Source of the DNA: Aliiroseovarius sediminis
Lineage (GTDB): Bacteria; Pseudomonadota; Alphaproteobacteria; Rhodobacterales; Rhodobacteraceae
Reading direction: 5' to 3'
DNA length: 64,000 nucleotides
Assembly (NCBI RefSeq): GCF_022678485.1
Contig: NZ_JALBYP010000028.1
Span: 62,001 to 126,000 of the forward strand
Numbering within the stretch: position 1 is the stretch's first letter; each line of letters starts with the position of its first letter. Of the stretch, positions 1-9,603 are shown piece by piece. The position numbers and the translations under genes are program-made. Below the pieces are notes generated by a model that was given only the letters and a program-made list of their open reading frames with translations, was not told where the DNA came from and did no database searches.

Positions 1-477
1 GGACACGTAATGCGCAGGCTCCAACACGCCGATCAATAGCTGCGCAGCCAGCGACCCGCCCAGATCGACAACGCGATAGCCGCCCATGGCGCGGCCTCGG
101 GTTTCGTTGGTGATGCTGGCGTTCATCCATGCCTCGATCACCGTATATGCACCGGCGACGCTAAGGCCCGTGGCAATGCGCATGACCGCCCATGGCACCG
201 GCGCGATCCACAGCATATGCGCCAACAGGCCAATCGCACCCATCGCCGTGAAGCCTGCAAAGGCACGCGCATGACCGACGGTGCCCATCAGGCGCGGTGC
301 CCACCAGCACCCGATGAAAAAGCCAACGAAATGTGCAGATCCAAGCAGCCCGATCTCGGCCTTGGTGAAGCCAAGCTCCAACCCCGACACCGCGTCCAGC
401 GGTCCAACCCCGCCCGAGCTAAGTTGCAGCAGGATCACAGAGAGCAACAGCGGCGCGAAAGAGATTAGAAAACGCAT
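1..477 (-). CDS. MFS transporter, N-terminal part (cut by window edge)
   Basis: The first 159 codons of a membrane transporter; the rest lies outside the window. The visible protein opens with a hydrophobic helix (residues about 3-20), then has three more hydrophobic stretches near residues 40-60, 68-88 and 92-112. A basic loop with R-G-R-A-M-G-G-Y-R near residue 130 is followed by another helix, as in YcaD-like major facilitator proteins. The ATG at 477 follows a GAGG ribosome binding site. It is divergent from the ABC ATPase at 689. The substrate cannot be told. The family is fairly sure from topology; the subfamily is inference. Confidence 0.75.
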   Translation of the reverse strand, partial: MRFLISFAPLLLSVILLQLSSGGVGPLDAVSGLELGFTKAEIGLLGSAHFVGFFIGCWWAPRLMGTVGHARAFAGFTAMGAIGLLAHMLWIAPVPWAVMRIATGLSVAGAYTVIEAWMNASITNETRGRAMGGYRVVDLGGSLAAQLLIGVLEPAHYVS

Positions 478-688
478 CAAAGCCTCGGAGGTTTAGACCA
501 GCATCGGGGTTTTGCCCGGTAAGACTTGGCTGAAAACGACGCGGGGAATGGTGTCGTGTCGCATCTGCGACAAATCCGGCGTGGGGCTTGCGGGTCTTAT
601 AGGGGGCTGATATGCCCCCTGAAAGCCTGATGGAATTCATCAGATATCACCACCGTCCGCGAGACAAACAAGGAACCGGCCCGCGATC

Positions 689-1810
689 ATGGATGGCGCC
701 TCAATGAACAAAGCCCGGCTGGAAATCCGCGACCTTCACCGCAGTTTTGGCGGTCGACCAGTGGTCAGTGGCGTGTCGCTTGCATTGCAAGCAGGGCAGG
801 TGACGGGGCTGTTGGGGCCGTCGGGCTGCGGCAAGTCCACGACGCTTCGCATTATCGCGGGCGTGGACCGGCAAACCTCGGGCGAGGTGTGGATCGACGG
901 GCAGCAAGTCGCTGGCCCCAACGTGTTCCAACCGCCTGAAAAGCGCCATATCGGGCTGATGTTTCAGGATTTCGCACTGTTTCCGCATCTGTCGGTCGCT
1001 GACAACGTGGCATTTGGCCTGAAAGGCACGCGCACAGAAAAGCGGCTTCGGGTGCGCGAATTGCTGGAAAAGGTGGGGCTGGCACGGTTCATCGACAGTT
1101 ATCCGCACGAGCTGTCGGGCGGCGAACAACAGCGCGTGGCGTTGGCCCGCGCACTTGCGCCGCGCCCGTCGATCATGCTGATGGACGAGCCATTCTCGGG
1201 CCTTGATAATCGTCTGCGCGACGGGATCCGCGACGAAACCCTTGGTATTTTGAAGGACGAAGGCGCCGCCGTCTTGCTGGTCACACACGAACCGGAAGAG
1301 GCGATGCGCATGGCCGACGAAATTGCCCTGATGCGCGACGGGCGGATCGTGCAGCGCGGTGCACCCTATAACCTCTATAACGCGCCGGTTGATCTGAAGG
1401 CGGCCGCTTTTTTTTCGGACGTGAATGTGATCACCGGGGTGGTGCAGGGCGCTTTGACCGAAACGGCGTTCGGGCAGTTTCTGGCGCCAGGTGTGCCAGA
1501 TGGCGCGAAGGTGGACATTGTGATCCGACCGCAACATCTTAGGATCGACTTCGACCGCAGTGGCCGGGGGCCGAGCCCCACGCCAGACCACGGTGTTTGG
1601 GCGCGCGCGCGGGTTGATCGGGCGCGCTTCATCGGCAAGGAAAGCCTTGTCGATTTCCGGATGGAGGGGAATGGCTCGATCCTGACCGCCTCGGTTTCGT
1701 CCGTATTCCTGCCGGCGAAAGACACTCCGCTTTGGATTGCGATCCGGCGCGACCGGTGTTTCGTGTTTCGCCACGGTGACGTACCGGGTGTGGATGAGGG
1801 GCCGTCCTGA
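689..1810 (+). CDS. ABC transporter ATP-binding protein, Fe3+/spermidine importer type
   Basis: ATPase of an import ABC transporter (FbpC/PotA group). Walker A GPSGCGKST lies at about residues 43-51, the Q-loop at MFQD, the signature LSGGE at 142-146, Walker B MLMDEP with E167, and the switch histidine at 200. A regulatory TOBE-like tail follows from about residue 245. No permease or binding protein is adjacent, so it is an orphan here and its substrate is unknown. The start may instead be the in-frame ATG at 704 (M-N-K-A-R). An AAGGAA stretch lies about 13-19 bases before the first ATG, which does not settle the choice. tatA follows after about 260 bases. Confidence 0.88.
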   Translation: MDGASMNKARLEIRDLHRSFGGRPVVSGVSLALQAGQVTGLLGPSGCGKSTTLRIIAGVDRQTSGEVWIDGQQVAGPNVFQPPEKRHIGLMFQDFALFPHLSVADNVAFGLKGTRTEKRLRVRELLEKVGLARFIDSYPHELSGGEQQRVALARALAPRPSIMLMDEPFSGLDNRLRDGIRDETLGILKDEGAAVLLVTHEPEEAMRMADEIALMRDGRIVQRGAPYNLYNAPVDLKAAAFFSDVNVITGVVQGALTETAFGQFLAPGVPDGAKVDIVIRPQHLRIDFDRSGRGPSPTPDHGVWARARVDRARFIGKESLVDFRMEGNGSILTASVSSVFLPAKDTPLWIAIRRDRCFVFRHGDVPGVDEGPS

Positions 1811-2069
1811 TGAAGGTCCCGCGTGCGCGAACCGCTGGTGAAGGGTCGTGTTCGAACTCAAAGGATCATCCGCGTGACAGTCGAAACGGCAGATTTTCAC
1901 CCGAATCGCAGGGGCATCCCGGCTGATCGGTCGGTGCGCGGGCATTTTGCGTATCATTTTCCCGACAGATTTGCGCTTTGGGGCTTTGAACTTGCCGCGC
2001 GAAGCAATAAATGTCGTGGGCGTTACAGATCACGGGGGGTTCAGTGCCCCTCTGTCGAGGGAGAATACA

Positions 2070-2285
2070 ATGCTCAACAATATCGGCCTTCCGGGCCTTC
2101 TGCTGATCGCGATCGTCGTTCTTGTGCTGTTTGGCCGGGGCAAGATTTCGTCGCTGATGGGCGAAGTCGGCAAAGGCATCACCGCGTTCAAAAAAGGCGT
2201 TGATGACGGCAAAAAAGAGATCGAAGATGAAGCCGCAGACGTCGCAAAGGACGTCACCCCAGAGAAAGACAAGGAAAACGCGTAA
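2070..2285 (+). CDS. tatA: Sec-independent protein translocase subunit TatA
   Basis: TatA forms the pore-forming oligomer of the twin-arginine pathway, which exports folded proteins across the inner membrane. The 71-residue product has the short N-terminal membrane helix (residues about 5-21), the F-G hinge (FGRGK) and an amphipathic helix with F-K-K-G, then an acidic/lysine tail. The ATG at 2070 follows GAGGGAGAA. tatB begins 26 bases after the stop, so tatA-tatB-tatC and the next ATPase gene look like one operon. A possible hairpin (ACAGA...GGGG / CCCC-TCTGT, about 2023-2056) sits just ahead of the ribosome binding site. Confidence 0.95.
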   Translation: MLNNIGLPGLLLIAIVVLVLFGRGKISSLMGEVGKGITAFKKGVDDGKKEIEDEAADVAKDVTPEKDKENA

Positions 2286-2311
2286 GCCGCGACCGTTAGG
2301 GGGCGCAGCCC

Positions 2312-2929
2312 ATGTTTGATATCGGGTTTTCCGAGCTTCTGTTGATCGGGGTCGTTGCCTTGATCGTGGTTGGTCCAAAAGACCTGCCTGGCATGTTTCG
2401 CACGCTGGGCCGGTTCACTGCGCGTGCGCGCCAGATGGGGCGTGAGTTCAGTCAGGCGATGAATGATGCGGCGGATGAATCCGGCGCCAAGGACATCGCC
2501 GATACGTTCAAATCCGCAACCTCATCAAAAGCGATGGGATTGGACGCGTTGAACAAAGCCGCCGACGGGTTTGAAAAATGGGACCCCGCCAAGTCATTAC
2601 GCGACAAGACCGATGACGATCCCACCCTGAAGTCGCGCAAGTCTGATCCCGAGACCGCGAAGAAAGACGCGGACGCGGCGCGCCAGGCGGATATGTTGAA
2701 GGTAAAAACCCCGCCGTCGAAGCGACCGACCGAACGGACCATTGGGCAACCGGACGATGCCGCCGCCCCGGCAAACCAACCGGCAACCAAACCTGAGGTA
2801 TCGAAACCCGCTGGGACTCGCAAAGCTGCCCCCAAGAAACCCGCCGCGAAAAAGGCGGACCCCAACAAGCCGACGGCCGCATCCAAGGCGAAGGCCAAGG
2901 CCAAACCTACGGACACGTCTGACGGATGA
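2312..2929 (+). CDS. tatB: Twin-arginine translocase subunit TatB
   Basis: TatB, with TatC, forms the receptor for twin-arginine signal peptides. The N-terminus ([13 protein letters not shown]) and the V-G-P-K-D-L-P hinge are typical of TatB, followed by an amphipathic helix to about residue 60. The protein is 205 residues. The last 60 or so are low-complexity, rich in Ala, Lys and Pro and strongly basic, resembling a histone H1 tail. This contrasts with the strongly acidic tail of TatC from the next gene. The stop overlaps the tatC start by four bases (ATGA), indicating translational coupling. Confidence 0.95.
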   Translation: MFDIGFSELLLIGVVALIVVGPKDLPGMFRTLGRFTARARQMGREFSQAMNDAADESGAKDIADTFKSATSSKAMGLDALNKAADGFEKWDPAKSLRDKTDDDPTLKSRKSDPETAKKDADAARQADMLKVKTPPSKRPTERTIGQPDDAAAPANQPATKPEVSKPAGTRKAAPKKPAAKKADPNKPTAASKAKAKAKPTDTSDG

Positions 2930-3828
2930 GCGACACTGAACAGATTGAGGACAGCTCGGCCCCGCTGATCGAGCATCTTACTGAATTGCGCACGCGTCTG
3001 ATCCATTCTGCGCTGGCCTTTGTCGTCGCGATGGTGATCTGCTTCACCGTTTGGAACCCGATCTTCAACTTTTTGACCGAACCGCTCTGCACGACCATGG
3101 CTGAACGCGGCCAAGACCAATGCGGGCTGATCTTGATCAAGCTGCAGGAAGGTTTCTTTGTCGCAATCTCTATCTCGTTGTTTGGGGGGCTTGTGCTGGC
3201 CTTCCCTTACATCAGTTATCAGCTGTGGCGGTTCGTGGCGCCGGGACTGTACAAGTCCGAGAAAAGCGCCTTCTTGCCCTTCATGATCGCATCGCCCGCG
3301 ATGTTTTTTCTGGGCGCGTCTTTTGCTTTTTATGTCGTTATGCCGCTGGCGTTCGACTTTTTCCTGGGCTTCCAGCAAGCGGGAACAGTGGGTGAAACGG
3401 ATGTTGCGGCCTCGATTGATTTTCAGGGGTCGGTTCAGGAATATCTGCGTCTGACAATCAAATTCATCGTGGCCTTCGGACTGTGTTTTCAGCTTCCCGT
3501 TCTTCTGACCCTAATGGGCAAGGCGGGATTGGTCAGCGCGCAGGGACTTTCTGACATGCGTAAATATGCGGTCGTGGCGATCCTGGTTCTGGCCGCGCTG
3601 GTCACGCCGCCGGACGTCATCACGCAGGCGATCCTGTTCGTGGTTGTTTACGGGCTTTATGAGATCTCGATTCAGTTGGTGAAACGGGTCGAGAAGAAGC
3701 GCGAAGCCGAACTCCGCGAGCAAGGCTTGTGGTTCGAGGATGACGAGGACGAGGCGGACGAAGACGAGTTGATGGCCGAATTTGACGTGGACGAAGACGA
3801 TCCGGGCGAGGCGGAGAAGGGATCATGA
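2926..3828 (+). CDS. tatC: Sec-independent protein translocase subunit TatC
   Basis: TatC is the core twin-arginine signal peptide receptor in the inner membrane. Six hydrophobic segments are visible between about residues 25 and 245, with the conserved early H-L-x-E-L-R-x-R motif (residues 17-24) and the cytoplasmic F-P-Y-x-x-Y-Q-x-W-x-F-x-x-P-G-L-Y region. The C-terminal 35 residues form an unusually acidic Asp/Glu tail ([11 protein letters not shown] and onward). The stop overlaps the following ATPase gene by four bases. Family assignment is certain; the tail's role is not known. Confidence 0.96.
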   Translation: MSDTEQIEDSSAPLIEHLTELRTRLIHSALAFVVAMVICFTVWNPIFNFLTEPLCTTMAERGQDQCGLILIKLQEGFFVAISISLFGGLVLAFPYISYQLWRFVAPGLYKSEKSAFLPFMIASPAMFFLGASFAFYVVMPLAFDFFLGFQQAGTVGETDVAASIDFQGSVQEYLRLTIKFIVAFGLCFQLPVLLTLMGKAGLVSAQGLSDMRKYAVVAILVLAALVTPPDVITQAILFVVVYGLYEISIQLVKRVEKKREAELREQGLWFEDDEDEADEDELMAEFDVDEDDPGEAEKGS

Positions 3829-4670
3829 ACGACATCGACGCGTTGAGCCGTATCGCGGACGCGCTGGACCGCATGTCGCCGCCGCCACTGTCCGCCCCCG
3901 ACTTTTCGACCGCAGATGCCTTCGTCTGGCACACGGCGCCTGACCGATTGGAGCCTGTGACCAGGGTCAATCGCGTCGCCATCGAGCTTCTGATCGGCGT
4001 CAATCGTTCGCGCGACACGTTGCTTGAAAATACGCTGCAATTTGCCCGCGGCCTGCCCGCCAACAACGCGCTTCTGTGGGGCGCGCGCGGGATGGGGAAA
4101 TCGTCGCTGGTCAAAGCGGTTCATGCCGAGGTTCTGAAACGGGGCGAGGCGCTGAAGATCGTCGAGGTGCAGCGCGAAGATCTGCCCTCGATCAGTCGTT
4201 TGCTAGGTCTGTTGCGCGATGCCCCGCACCGGTTCCTGCTGTTCTGCGATGATCTGAGCTTCAGCCATGACGACCAGCATTACAAAAGCCTGAAGGCGGT
4301 TCTGGATGGCGGGATCGAGGGGCGGCCGGATAATGTGGTGTTTTATGCCACGTCGAACCGCCGCCACCTGATGCCCCGCGACATGATCGAGAACGAACGA
4401 TCATCCGCGATCAACCCCTCCGAGGCGGTGGAAGAGAAAGTGTCGCTGTCCGACCGGTTTGGGTTGTGGTTGGGCTTCCATCCCTGCGATCAGGATGAAT
4501 ACCTCGCCATGATTCGGGGATATTGCGATGCCTATGGTGTCACGATTGATGATGACACGTTGCGCGCCGAAGCTATTGAATGGCAAGCGACACGCGGGGC
4601 GCGGTCGGGTCGAGTAGCGTGGCAGTATTTCGTTGATCTGGCCGGGCGCAAAGGCGTGGCACTGGGGTAA
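3825..4670 (+). CDS. DUF815 family ATP-binding protein
   Basis: An AAA-type ATPase of the DUF815 family, with no established cellular role. Walker A is G-A-R-G-M-G-K-S-S at about residues 86-94, Walker B is L-F-C-D-D-L-S-F near 140-147, a sensor-1-like A-T-S-N-R-R-H follows near 174, and a lid domain closes the 281-residue protein. The start overlaps the tatC stop (ATGA), so it is translated with the Tat genes. Whether it serves Tat is only suggested by this layout. The stop at 4670 runs directly into the hairpin of a dispersed repeat (4671-4734). Confidence 0.9.
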   Translation: MNDIDALSRIADALDRMSPPPLSAPDFSTADAFVWHTAPDRLEPVTRVNRVAIELLIGVNRSRDTLLENTLQFARGLPANNALLWGARGMGKSSLVKAVHAEVLKRGEALKIVEVQREDLPSISRLLGLLRDAPHRFLLFCDDLSFSHDDQHYKSLKAVLDGGIEGRPDNVVFYATSNRRHLMPRDMIENERSSAINPSEAVEEKVSLSDRFGLWLGFHPCDQDEYLAMIRGYCDAYGVTIDDDTLRAEAIEWQATRGARSGRVAWQYFVDLAGRKGVALG

Positions 4671-4734
4671 GGGGCAGGGGCTTTGCCCCTCTGCGCGTGC
4701 GCGCATTCACCCCAGGATATTTTCAGCCAGAAGA
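4671..4734 (+). repeat. Dispersed hairpin/GATATTT/GCCAGAAGAAA repeat, copy 1
   Basis: A hairpin (AGGGGCA at 4671-4677 with TGCCCCT at 4684-4690) is followed by CTGCGCG, GCGCATTCACCCCAGGATAT and TTTCAGCCAGAAGAAA. The same layout recurs at 20401-20460, and a divergent copy is at 51131-51174, all in the same orientation. It fills the whole gap between the DUF815 gene and the convergent serS gene. There is no T-run after the hairpin, so it is not a classical terminator. Confidence 0.75.
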
Positions 4735-4743
4735 AACATGAAT

Positions 4744-6036
4744 TCAGACGAGGTTGCCGTCTGCTGTGATCCGTGTTTTGCCGCGCAGGTAGGGATGCAG
4801 GGCATCCGGCAGGTTCACCGATCCATCTTGCTGTTGGCCGTTTTCCAGCACTGCGATGAGCGCGCGGCCGACGGCGAGGCCTGAGCCGTTCAATGTATGC
4901 ACAAATTGTGGCTTTCCGCCATCTGCGGGTTTGTATCGGGCATTCATACGACGGGCTTGGAAGTCACCTGCAAGCGAAACTGAGCTGATTTCGCGGTACT
5001 GGTTCTGGCCCGGCAGCCAGACCTCGATATCGTGGGTGCGTTTCATGCCGAAGCCCAGATCGCCGGTGCACAGCACGACGGTGCGATAGGGAAGACCGAG
5101 GCGTTCCAGGATGTCCTCGGCGCAGCGTGTCATCCGCTGGTGTTCTGCCTGCGAGGTGTCGGGGCGGGTGATCGACACCATTTCGACCTTCTCAAACTGG
5201 TGCTGACGCAGCATGCCTGTGGTGTCGCGCCCCGCGGAACCGGCTTCAGACCGGAAGCACTGGGTATGGGCGACATAGCGGCGGGGCAGGTAGCTGTCTT
5301 CGACCGTGACGCCGTTCACGATGTTGGTCAGGGTGACTTCGGCGGTGGGCACCAGCCACCAGCCGTTGGTGGTCTGATAGCTGTCGTCGCCGAATTTCGG
5401 CAGTTGGCCCGTGCCATACATCATCTCTTCCTTGACCAGCACGGGCGTCCATGTCTCGGTCAGGTTGTTTTCTTCTGTGTGCACGTCCAGCATGAACTGG
5501 GCCAATGCGCGGTGCAGGCGGGCCACTGCGCCCGACAACACCATGAAACGCGATCCCGACAATTTGGCGGCGGTCTCGAAGTCCATGCCGGATTTGACCG
5601 CGGGCAATTCGTAATGCTCCAGCGGTTCGAAGTCGAAGGTGGCGGGCGTGCCCCAGCGGTTGATTTCGACGTTGTCGTTTTCGTCATTGCCATCGGGGAC
5701 ATCATCACCGGGAATGCTGGGCAGACCCATCAGCAGGTCGGTCAACTTCGTGTCCAGCGCCTTGGCTTCGTCATTCAGCTTGGCGATTTCGGATTTTTTG
5801 TCGGCCACCAGCGCGCGCAGGCGTTCAAACTCCGCTTCATCGCCCGATGCTTTCGCCGCGCCAACCAATTTCGCCGCCTTGTTGGCGTCCGCCTGCGCGG
5901 TTTCAGCTGCTAGAATCGAGGCGCGCCTGGCTTCGTCCAATGCAAGGATTTCGCCCGACATCGGCGACAGGCCACGGCGGGCCATGCCCGCGTCGAAAGC
6001 TTCGGGATCGTCGCGGATCAGACGGATATCATGCAT
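4744..6036 (-). CDS. serS: Serine--tRNA ligase
   Basis: Charges tRNA-Ser with serine in the cytoplasm. The 430-residue product has the N-terminal antiparallel coiled-coil arm (about 30-105), class II motif 2 ([12 protein letters not shown]) with the following [10 protein letters not shown], and motif 3 (about residue 380 on, [16 protein letters not shown]). The start M-H-D-I-R-L at 6036 is preceded by AAGGAGCG at good spacing. A longer in-frame reading to 6153 lacks family resemblance and was not used. It is divergent from yajC. A cognate tRNA-Ser(UGA) lies elsewhere in the window at 59059. Confidence 0.97.
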   Translation of the reverse strand: MHDIRLIRDDPEAFDAGMARRGLSPMSGEILALDEARRASILAAETAQADANKAAKLVGAAKASGDEAEFERLRALVADKKSEIAKLNDEAKALDTKLTDLLMGLPSIPGDDVPDGNDENDNVEINRWGTPATFDFEPLEHYELPAVKSGMDFETAAKLSGSRFMVLSGAVARLHRALAQFMLDVHTEENNLTETWTPVLVKEEMMYGTGQLPKFGDDSYQTTNGWWLVPTAEVTLTNIVNGVTVEDSYLPRRYVAHTQCFRSEAGSAGRDTTGMLRQHQFEKVEMVSITRPDTSQAEHQRMTRCAEDILERLGLPYRTVVLCTGDLGFGMKRTHDIEVWLPGQNQYREISSVSLAGDFQARRMNARYKPADGGKPQFVHTLNGSGLAVGRALIAVLENGQQQDGSVNLPDALHPYLRGKTRITADGNLV

Positions 6037-6113
6037 GGATCGCTCCTTTATTTTGCTTAACCGGCATATGCCAGAAGGGTGCGCGCGGGGGAAGGGGGAA
6101 TGATCGCTTTCGC

Positions 6114-6144
6114 TTGCTGGACAACCCCCCGACCCGCATATAGT
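6114..6144 (+). promoter_or_regulatory. Candidate promoter for yajC-secDF
   Basis: TTGCTG (6114-6119) and TATAGT (6139-6144) lie 19 bases apart, upstream of yajC. The -10 box is one change from consensus. The long spacer and imperfect -35 make this tentative. Confidence 0.35.
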
Positions 6145-6193
6145 GTGCGCCAACGATTTTGGGGCCGAGGCCCGCTTGAAAAGGGATATCTAC

Positions 6194-6523
6194 ATGTTTG
6201 CCACTCCTGCTTTTGCACAGGCCGCGGGCGCGCCCACCGGGGGGCTTTTAAATTCAATGCTGGTGCCGATGCTGTTGGTGTTTGCGATCATGTACTTTTT
6301 CATGATCCGTCCGCAGCAGAAGAAGGTGAAAGAACATCAGGCAATGCTGGGCGCGTTGCGAAAAGGGGATCAGGTGATCACGCAGGGCGGTCTGATCGGC
6401 AAGGTCCTGAAGATCAAGGACGACAATGAGGTTGAGGTCGAAATTTCAACTGGCGTCAAAGTGCGTGTCGTTCGGTCAACTATCGTCAAAGTGATGGGCA
6501 AGACCGAACCGGTCGAAAGCTGA
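6194..6523 (+). CDS. yajC: Preprotein translocase subunit YajC
   Basis: Accessory subunit of the Sec translocon that associates with SecDF. The 109-residue protein has one membrane helix (about residues 19-38, ending F-F-M-I-R-P-Q-Q-K), then a small soluble domain with the family's L-R-K-G-D-Q-V-I-T-Q-G-G-L-I-G-K-V core. The start at 6194 follows AAAAGGGA. A longer in-frame reading from 6143 was rejected. secDF begins 59 bases downstream in the same direction. Confidence 0.95.
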   Translation: MFATPAFAQAAGAPTGGLLNSMLVPMLLVFAIMYFFMIRPQQKKVKEHQAMLGALRKGDQVITQGGLIGKVLKIKDDNEVEVEISTGVKVRVVRSTIVKVMGKTEPVES

Positions 6524-6582
6524 TCCGAGGCGGTTAGGGCCGCCGAACAGACAATATATCAAACCTTATAAGGCAGGGGCTT

Positions 6583-9213
6583 ATGCTTCAAATCGCGACT
6601 TGGAAACGTCTTGTGATCTGGGGGCTGACGGCCCTTGGCTTGTATTTTGCAGCGCCCAACGGCTTTTACAGCCGCGTTGAGCAGCATAACGATGCGGTCT
6701 CAATGATCGAAACGACGGGTGCCACTGCCGAGCTTGAGGCGGACCGATCGGCCTGGCCGGACTGGGCGCCCAATTCGCTGGTCAATCTGGGGCTGGACTT
6801 GCGCGGCGGCGCACATCTTTTGGCCGAAGTTCAGGTTGCCGATGTCTATGCCGCACGGATGGACAGTTTGTGGCCCGAGGTCCGCGATATCCTGCGCGAT
6901 GAACGTGCGACCGTCGGCACGATCCGCCGTCAGGACGGGCCGGAGGACGAACTTCGCGTCAAGGTCTCGCAACCCGAGGGGCTGCCCAAAGCGATTGAAG
7001 CGGTCAAGAAACTGGCCCAGCCCGTGGTCAGCCTGTCGGGCGTCGGCTCGACCGATATCGAGGTCAAGGCCGGGCGCGAAGGCGAGTTGGTCGTCGCCCT
7101 GTCGCAGGCCGAGCAAGTCGCCACTGACAACCGCACCATTCAACAGACCCTTGAGATCATCCGCCGCCGAGTCGACGAGGTTGGCACCCGCGAACCCACT
7201 ATTCAGCGGCAAGGCGACAACCGCATCTTGATTCAGGTGCCGGGGATTGGAAGTGCCTCGGAACTTAAGGAAATCATTGGTAAAACTGCCAAGCTGACAT
7301 TCCATCCGGTCGTCAGCCGTACGACCGATGCGAACACGGCACCCGGGCCGCGCAACGTGATTTATCCATCACTGGATGAAACCGGCGTGTTCTATGTGCT
7401 GGAAAAAACTCCCGTCGTGTCGGGCGAGCAGTTGAATGACGCTCAGCCCGCTTTTGACCAGAACGGTCAGCCTGCGGTGAATTTCCGGTTCAACGTGTCG
7501 GGGGCACGTACGTTCTGCGACTATACCGGTGCCAATGTCGGCGCGCCGTTTGCGATTGTGTTGGACGAGGAGGTGATTTCTGCCCCCCGGATCAACGAAC
7601 AGATTTGTGGCGGGTCGGGCATCATCACCGGCAACTTTTCGATCGAGGAATCGACCAATTTGGCGGTGCTTCTGCGGGCCGGTGCACTTCCGGCGGAACT
7701 GACCTATGTGGAAGAACGCACTATCGGCCCGCAACTTGGCCAGGACAGCATCGACGCGGGTAAGATCGCGTCGGTGGTGGCGTTTGTAGGCGTGCTGGTC
7801 TTTATGGTCGTTTCATATGGCTGGTTCGGGGTTATTGCCAACGTAGCCTTAATATTAAACGTCGGTATGATCTTCGGTCTTCTGTCGATGATCGGGGCCA
7901 CGCTGACCCTGCCGGGGATTGCCGGCATCGTCTTGACCATCGGGATGGCCGTAGACGCGAACGTGCTGGTGTTTGAACGTATCCGGGAAGAGCTGAAATC
8001 CGGGCGCGGTCCGGCGCGTGCGATTGAACTTGGCTATGAAAAGGCGCTGTCGGCCATTTTGGATGCCAACATCACGACCTTCATCACGGCCGTTATCCTG
8101 TTCATCATGGGCTCTGGTCCGGTGCGCGGGTTCTCGGTTACGTTGGCGTTGGGGATCATCACGTCGGTCTTTACCGCGATCTTCCTGACCCGCCTGATGC
8201 TGGTCATGTGGTTTGAACGTAAACGCCCCCGCAAGCTTGAAATCAAGGGCCTGCAATTGGCGCCAAAGAATCGCGTCTTTGATTTCTTTCGCCGCTCGAT
8301 TGTGGCGCTGGGGGCGTCGGGTGCGATGATGGTGGCCTCGGTCATTCTGTTTCTGGTCATTGGCCTGAATTTCGGCATCGACTTCCGGGGCGGCACGACG
8401 ATCCGTACGGAAAGCACGCAGGCGGTGGATGTGGGCGAATACCGCGACGCATTGGCGCCGCTGGGTCTTGGCGATATCTCGATTGCTCAAGTGTTTGACG
8501 TGAACTTCCGCGAGGATCAGCACGTGGCACAAGTCCGCATTGAGGCACAGGAGGGTGAAGAGGCCATTACGCCTGAGACCATTGAGATGATCGAACAGGC
8601 ATTGATGCAAGTCGATCCGGCGATAACGTTCCCCAGCGTTGAAAGTGTTGGGCCGAAAGTTTCGGGCGAGCTGATCACAACCGCTGTGCTATCCGTTGTC
8701 GCAGCGATTGCGGCGGTGCTGGTTTATATTTGGCTCAGGTTTGAATGGCAGTTCAGTCTTGGGGCGGTGGCCGCGCTGGTGCATGACGTGGTGCTGACCA
8801 TCGGGATATTTAGCCTGCTGGGCATCAAGTTCGACTTGGCGATCATAGCAGCCCTTCTGACCATCGTCGGCTATTCGCTGAATGACACTGTGGTTGTCTT
8901 TGACCGCGTGCGTGAAAACCTGCGCCGCTATAAGAAGATGGAGTTGAAGGAGGTTCTGAACCTGTCGATCAACGAAACGCTCTCGCGCACCTTGATGACC
9001 TCGATCACCACGCTTGTCGCGCTGATCGCGCTTTACGTGCTGGGCGGTGACGTGATCCGCGGCTTTGTTTTCGCGATGATCTGGGGCGTGATCGTCGGGA
9101 CCTATTCCTCGATTTTCATTGCATCGACAATCCTGCTGAAACTGGGCGTGAAGCGCGACTGGTCGAAGCCTGACGCCAACGCAGGCAACCAATTCGCCGA
9201 GGTCAACGCCTGA
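6583..9213 (+). CDS. secDF: Protein translocase SecDF (fused SecD-SecF)
   Basis: Proton-driven accessory of the Sec translocon that pulls preproteins from the periplasmic side. At 876 residues it joins SecD and SecF in one chain. The SecD half has an N-terminal helix, the L-D-L-R-G-G-A-H motif near residue 68, a periplasmic P1 region, and the helix motif V-D-A-N-V-L-V-F-E-R near 456. The SecF half starts around residue 580, with G-I-D-F-R-G-G near 598 and L-N-D-T-V-V-V-F-D-R-V-R-E-N near 766. It is preceded by yajC and followed 26 bases later by the Mth938-like gene and the ccm genes, an arrangement known from Rhodobacter. Confidence 0.96.
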   Translation: MLQIATWKRLVIWGLTALGLYFAAPNGFYSRVEQHNDAVSMIETTGATAELEADRSAWPDWAPNSLVNLGLDLRGGAHLLAEVQVADVYAARMDSLWPEVRDILRDERATVGTIRRQDGPEDELRVKVSQPEGLPKAIEAVKKLAQPVVSLSGVGSTDIEVKAGREGELVVALSQAEQVATDNRTIQQTLEIIRRRVDEVGTREPTIQRQGDNRILIQVPGIGSASELKEIIGKTAKLTFHPVVSRTTDANTAPGPRNVIYPSLDETGVFYVLEKTPVVSGEQLNDAQPAFDQNGQPAVNFRFNVSGARTFCDYTGANVGAPFAIVLDEEVISAPRINEQICGGSGIITGNFSIEESTNLAVLLRAGALPAELTYVEERTIGPQLGQDSIDAGKIASVVAFVGVLVFMVVSYGWFGVIANVALILNVGMIFGLLSMIGATLTLPGIAGIVLTIGMAVDANVLVFERIREELKSGRGPARAIELGYEKALSAILDANITTFITAVILFIMGSGPVRGFSVTLALGIITSVFTAIFLTRLMLVMWFERKRPRKLEIKGLQLAPKNRVFDFFRRSIVALGASGAMMVASVILFLVIGLNFGIDFRGGTTIRTESTQAVDVGEYRDALAPLGLGDISIAQVFDVNFREDQHVAQVRIEAQEGEEAITPETIEMIEQALMQVDPAITFPSVESVGPKVSGELITTAVLSVVAAIAAVLVYIWLRFEWQFSLGAVAALVHDVVLTIGIFSLLGIKFDLAIIAALLTIVGYSLNDTVVVFDRVRENLRRYKKMELKEVLNLSINETLSRTLMTSITTLVALIALYVLGGDVIRGFVFAMIWGVIVGTYSSIFIASTILLKLGVKRDWSKPDANAGNQFAEVNA

Positions 9214-9239
9214 CACCAAGCAAATCCACGAGGTTCGAT

Positions 9240-9593
9240 ATGCAGTTCCACGAGGTTAAATACGACAGCGCCCAGCCGGTCGACAGCTATGGCCCGGGGT
9301 TCTTCCGGGTCGCGGGTCGGGTCATCAAGGGCGCCATGATCGTGACTGAGGATACGGCAATCAGTTGGGACGACCCCGATGACATTGCGCCACTTTTGGC
9401 GCTTGTCGGCAAGATTGACGTGTTGTTTTACGGCACCGGGGCCGACCCCGCCCATCCGCCCGCAGCACTTCGAGAGGCGATGGAAGACGCCGGAATCGGG
9501 GTCGAGGCAATGGCCTCTGCGCCAGCCTGCCGCACCTATAATGTGCTATTGTCCGAGGGGCGGCGCATTGCGCTGGCCGCCCTTCCGGTCTAA
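9240..9593 (+). CDS. Mth938-like domain-containing protein
   Basis: A 117-residue protein of the Mth938/DUF498 family, whose mitochondrial relative NDUFAF3 acts in complex I assembly. The bacterial role is not established. Family features include an early [13 protein letters not shown] near residue 40, the D-V-L-F-Y-G-T-G core, and a late [13 protein letters not shown] motif. It lies 26 bases after secDF and 10 bases before ccmA, so it is probably cotranscribed with both. The link to cytochrome maturation is only positional. Confidence 0.88.
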   Translation: MQFHEVKYDSAQPVDSYGPGFFRVAGRVIKGAMIVTEDTAISWDDPDDIAPLLALVGKIDVLFYGTGADPAHPPAALREAMEDAGIGVEAMASAPACRTYNVLLSEGRRIALAALPV

Positions 9594-9603
9594 GGCTTCT
9601 GAC

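Noticed and set aside
701-1957. A 418-codon minus-strand frame opposite the ABC ATPase
   Set aside because: Shadow of a clear ATPase gene; no domain features.
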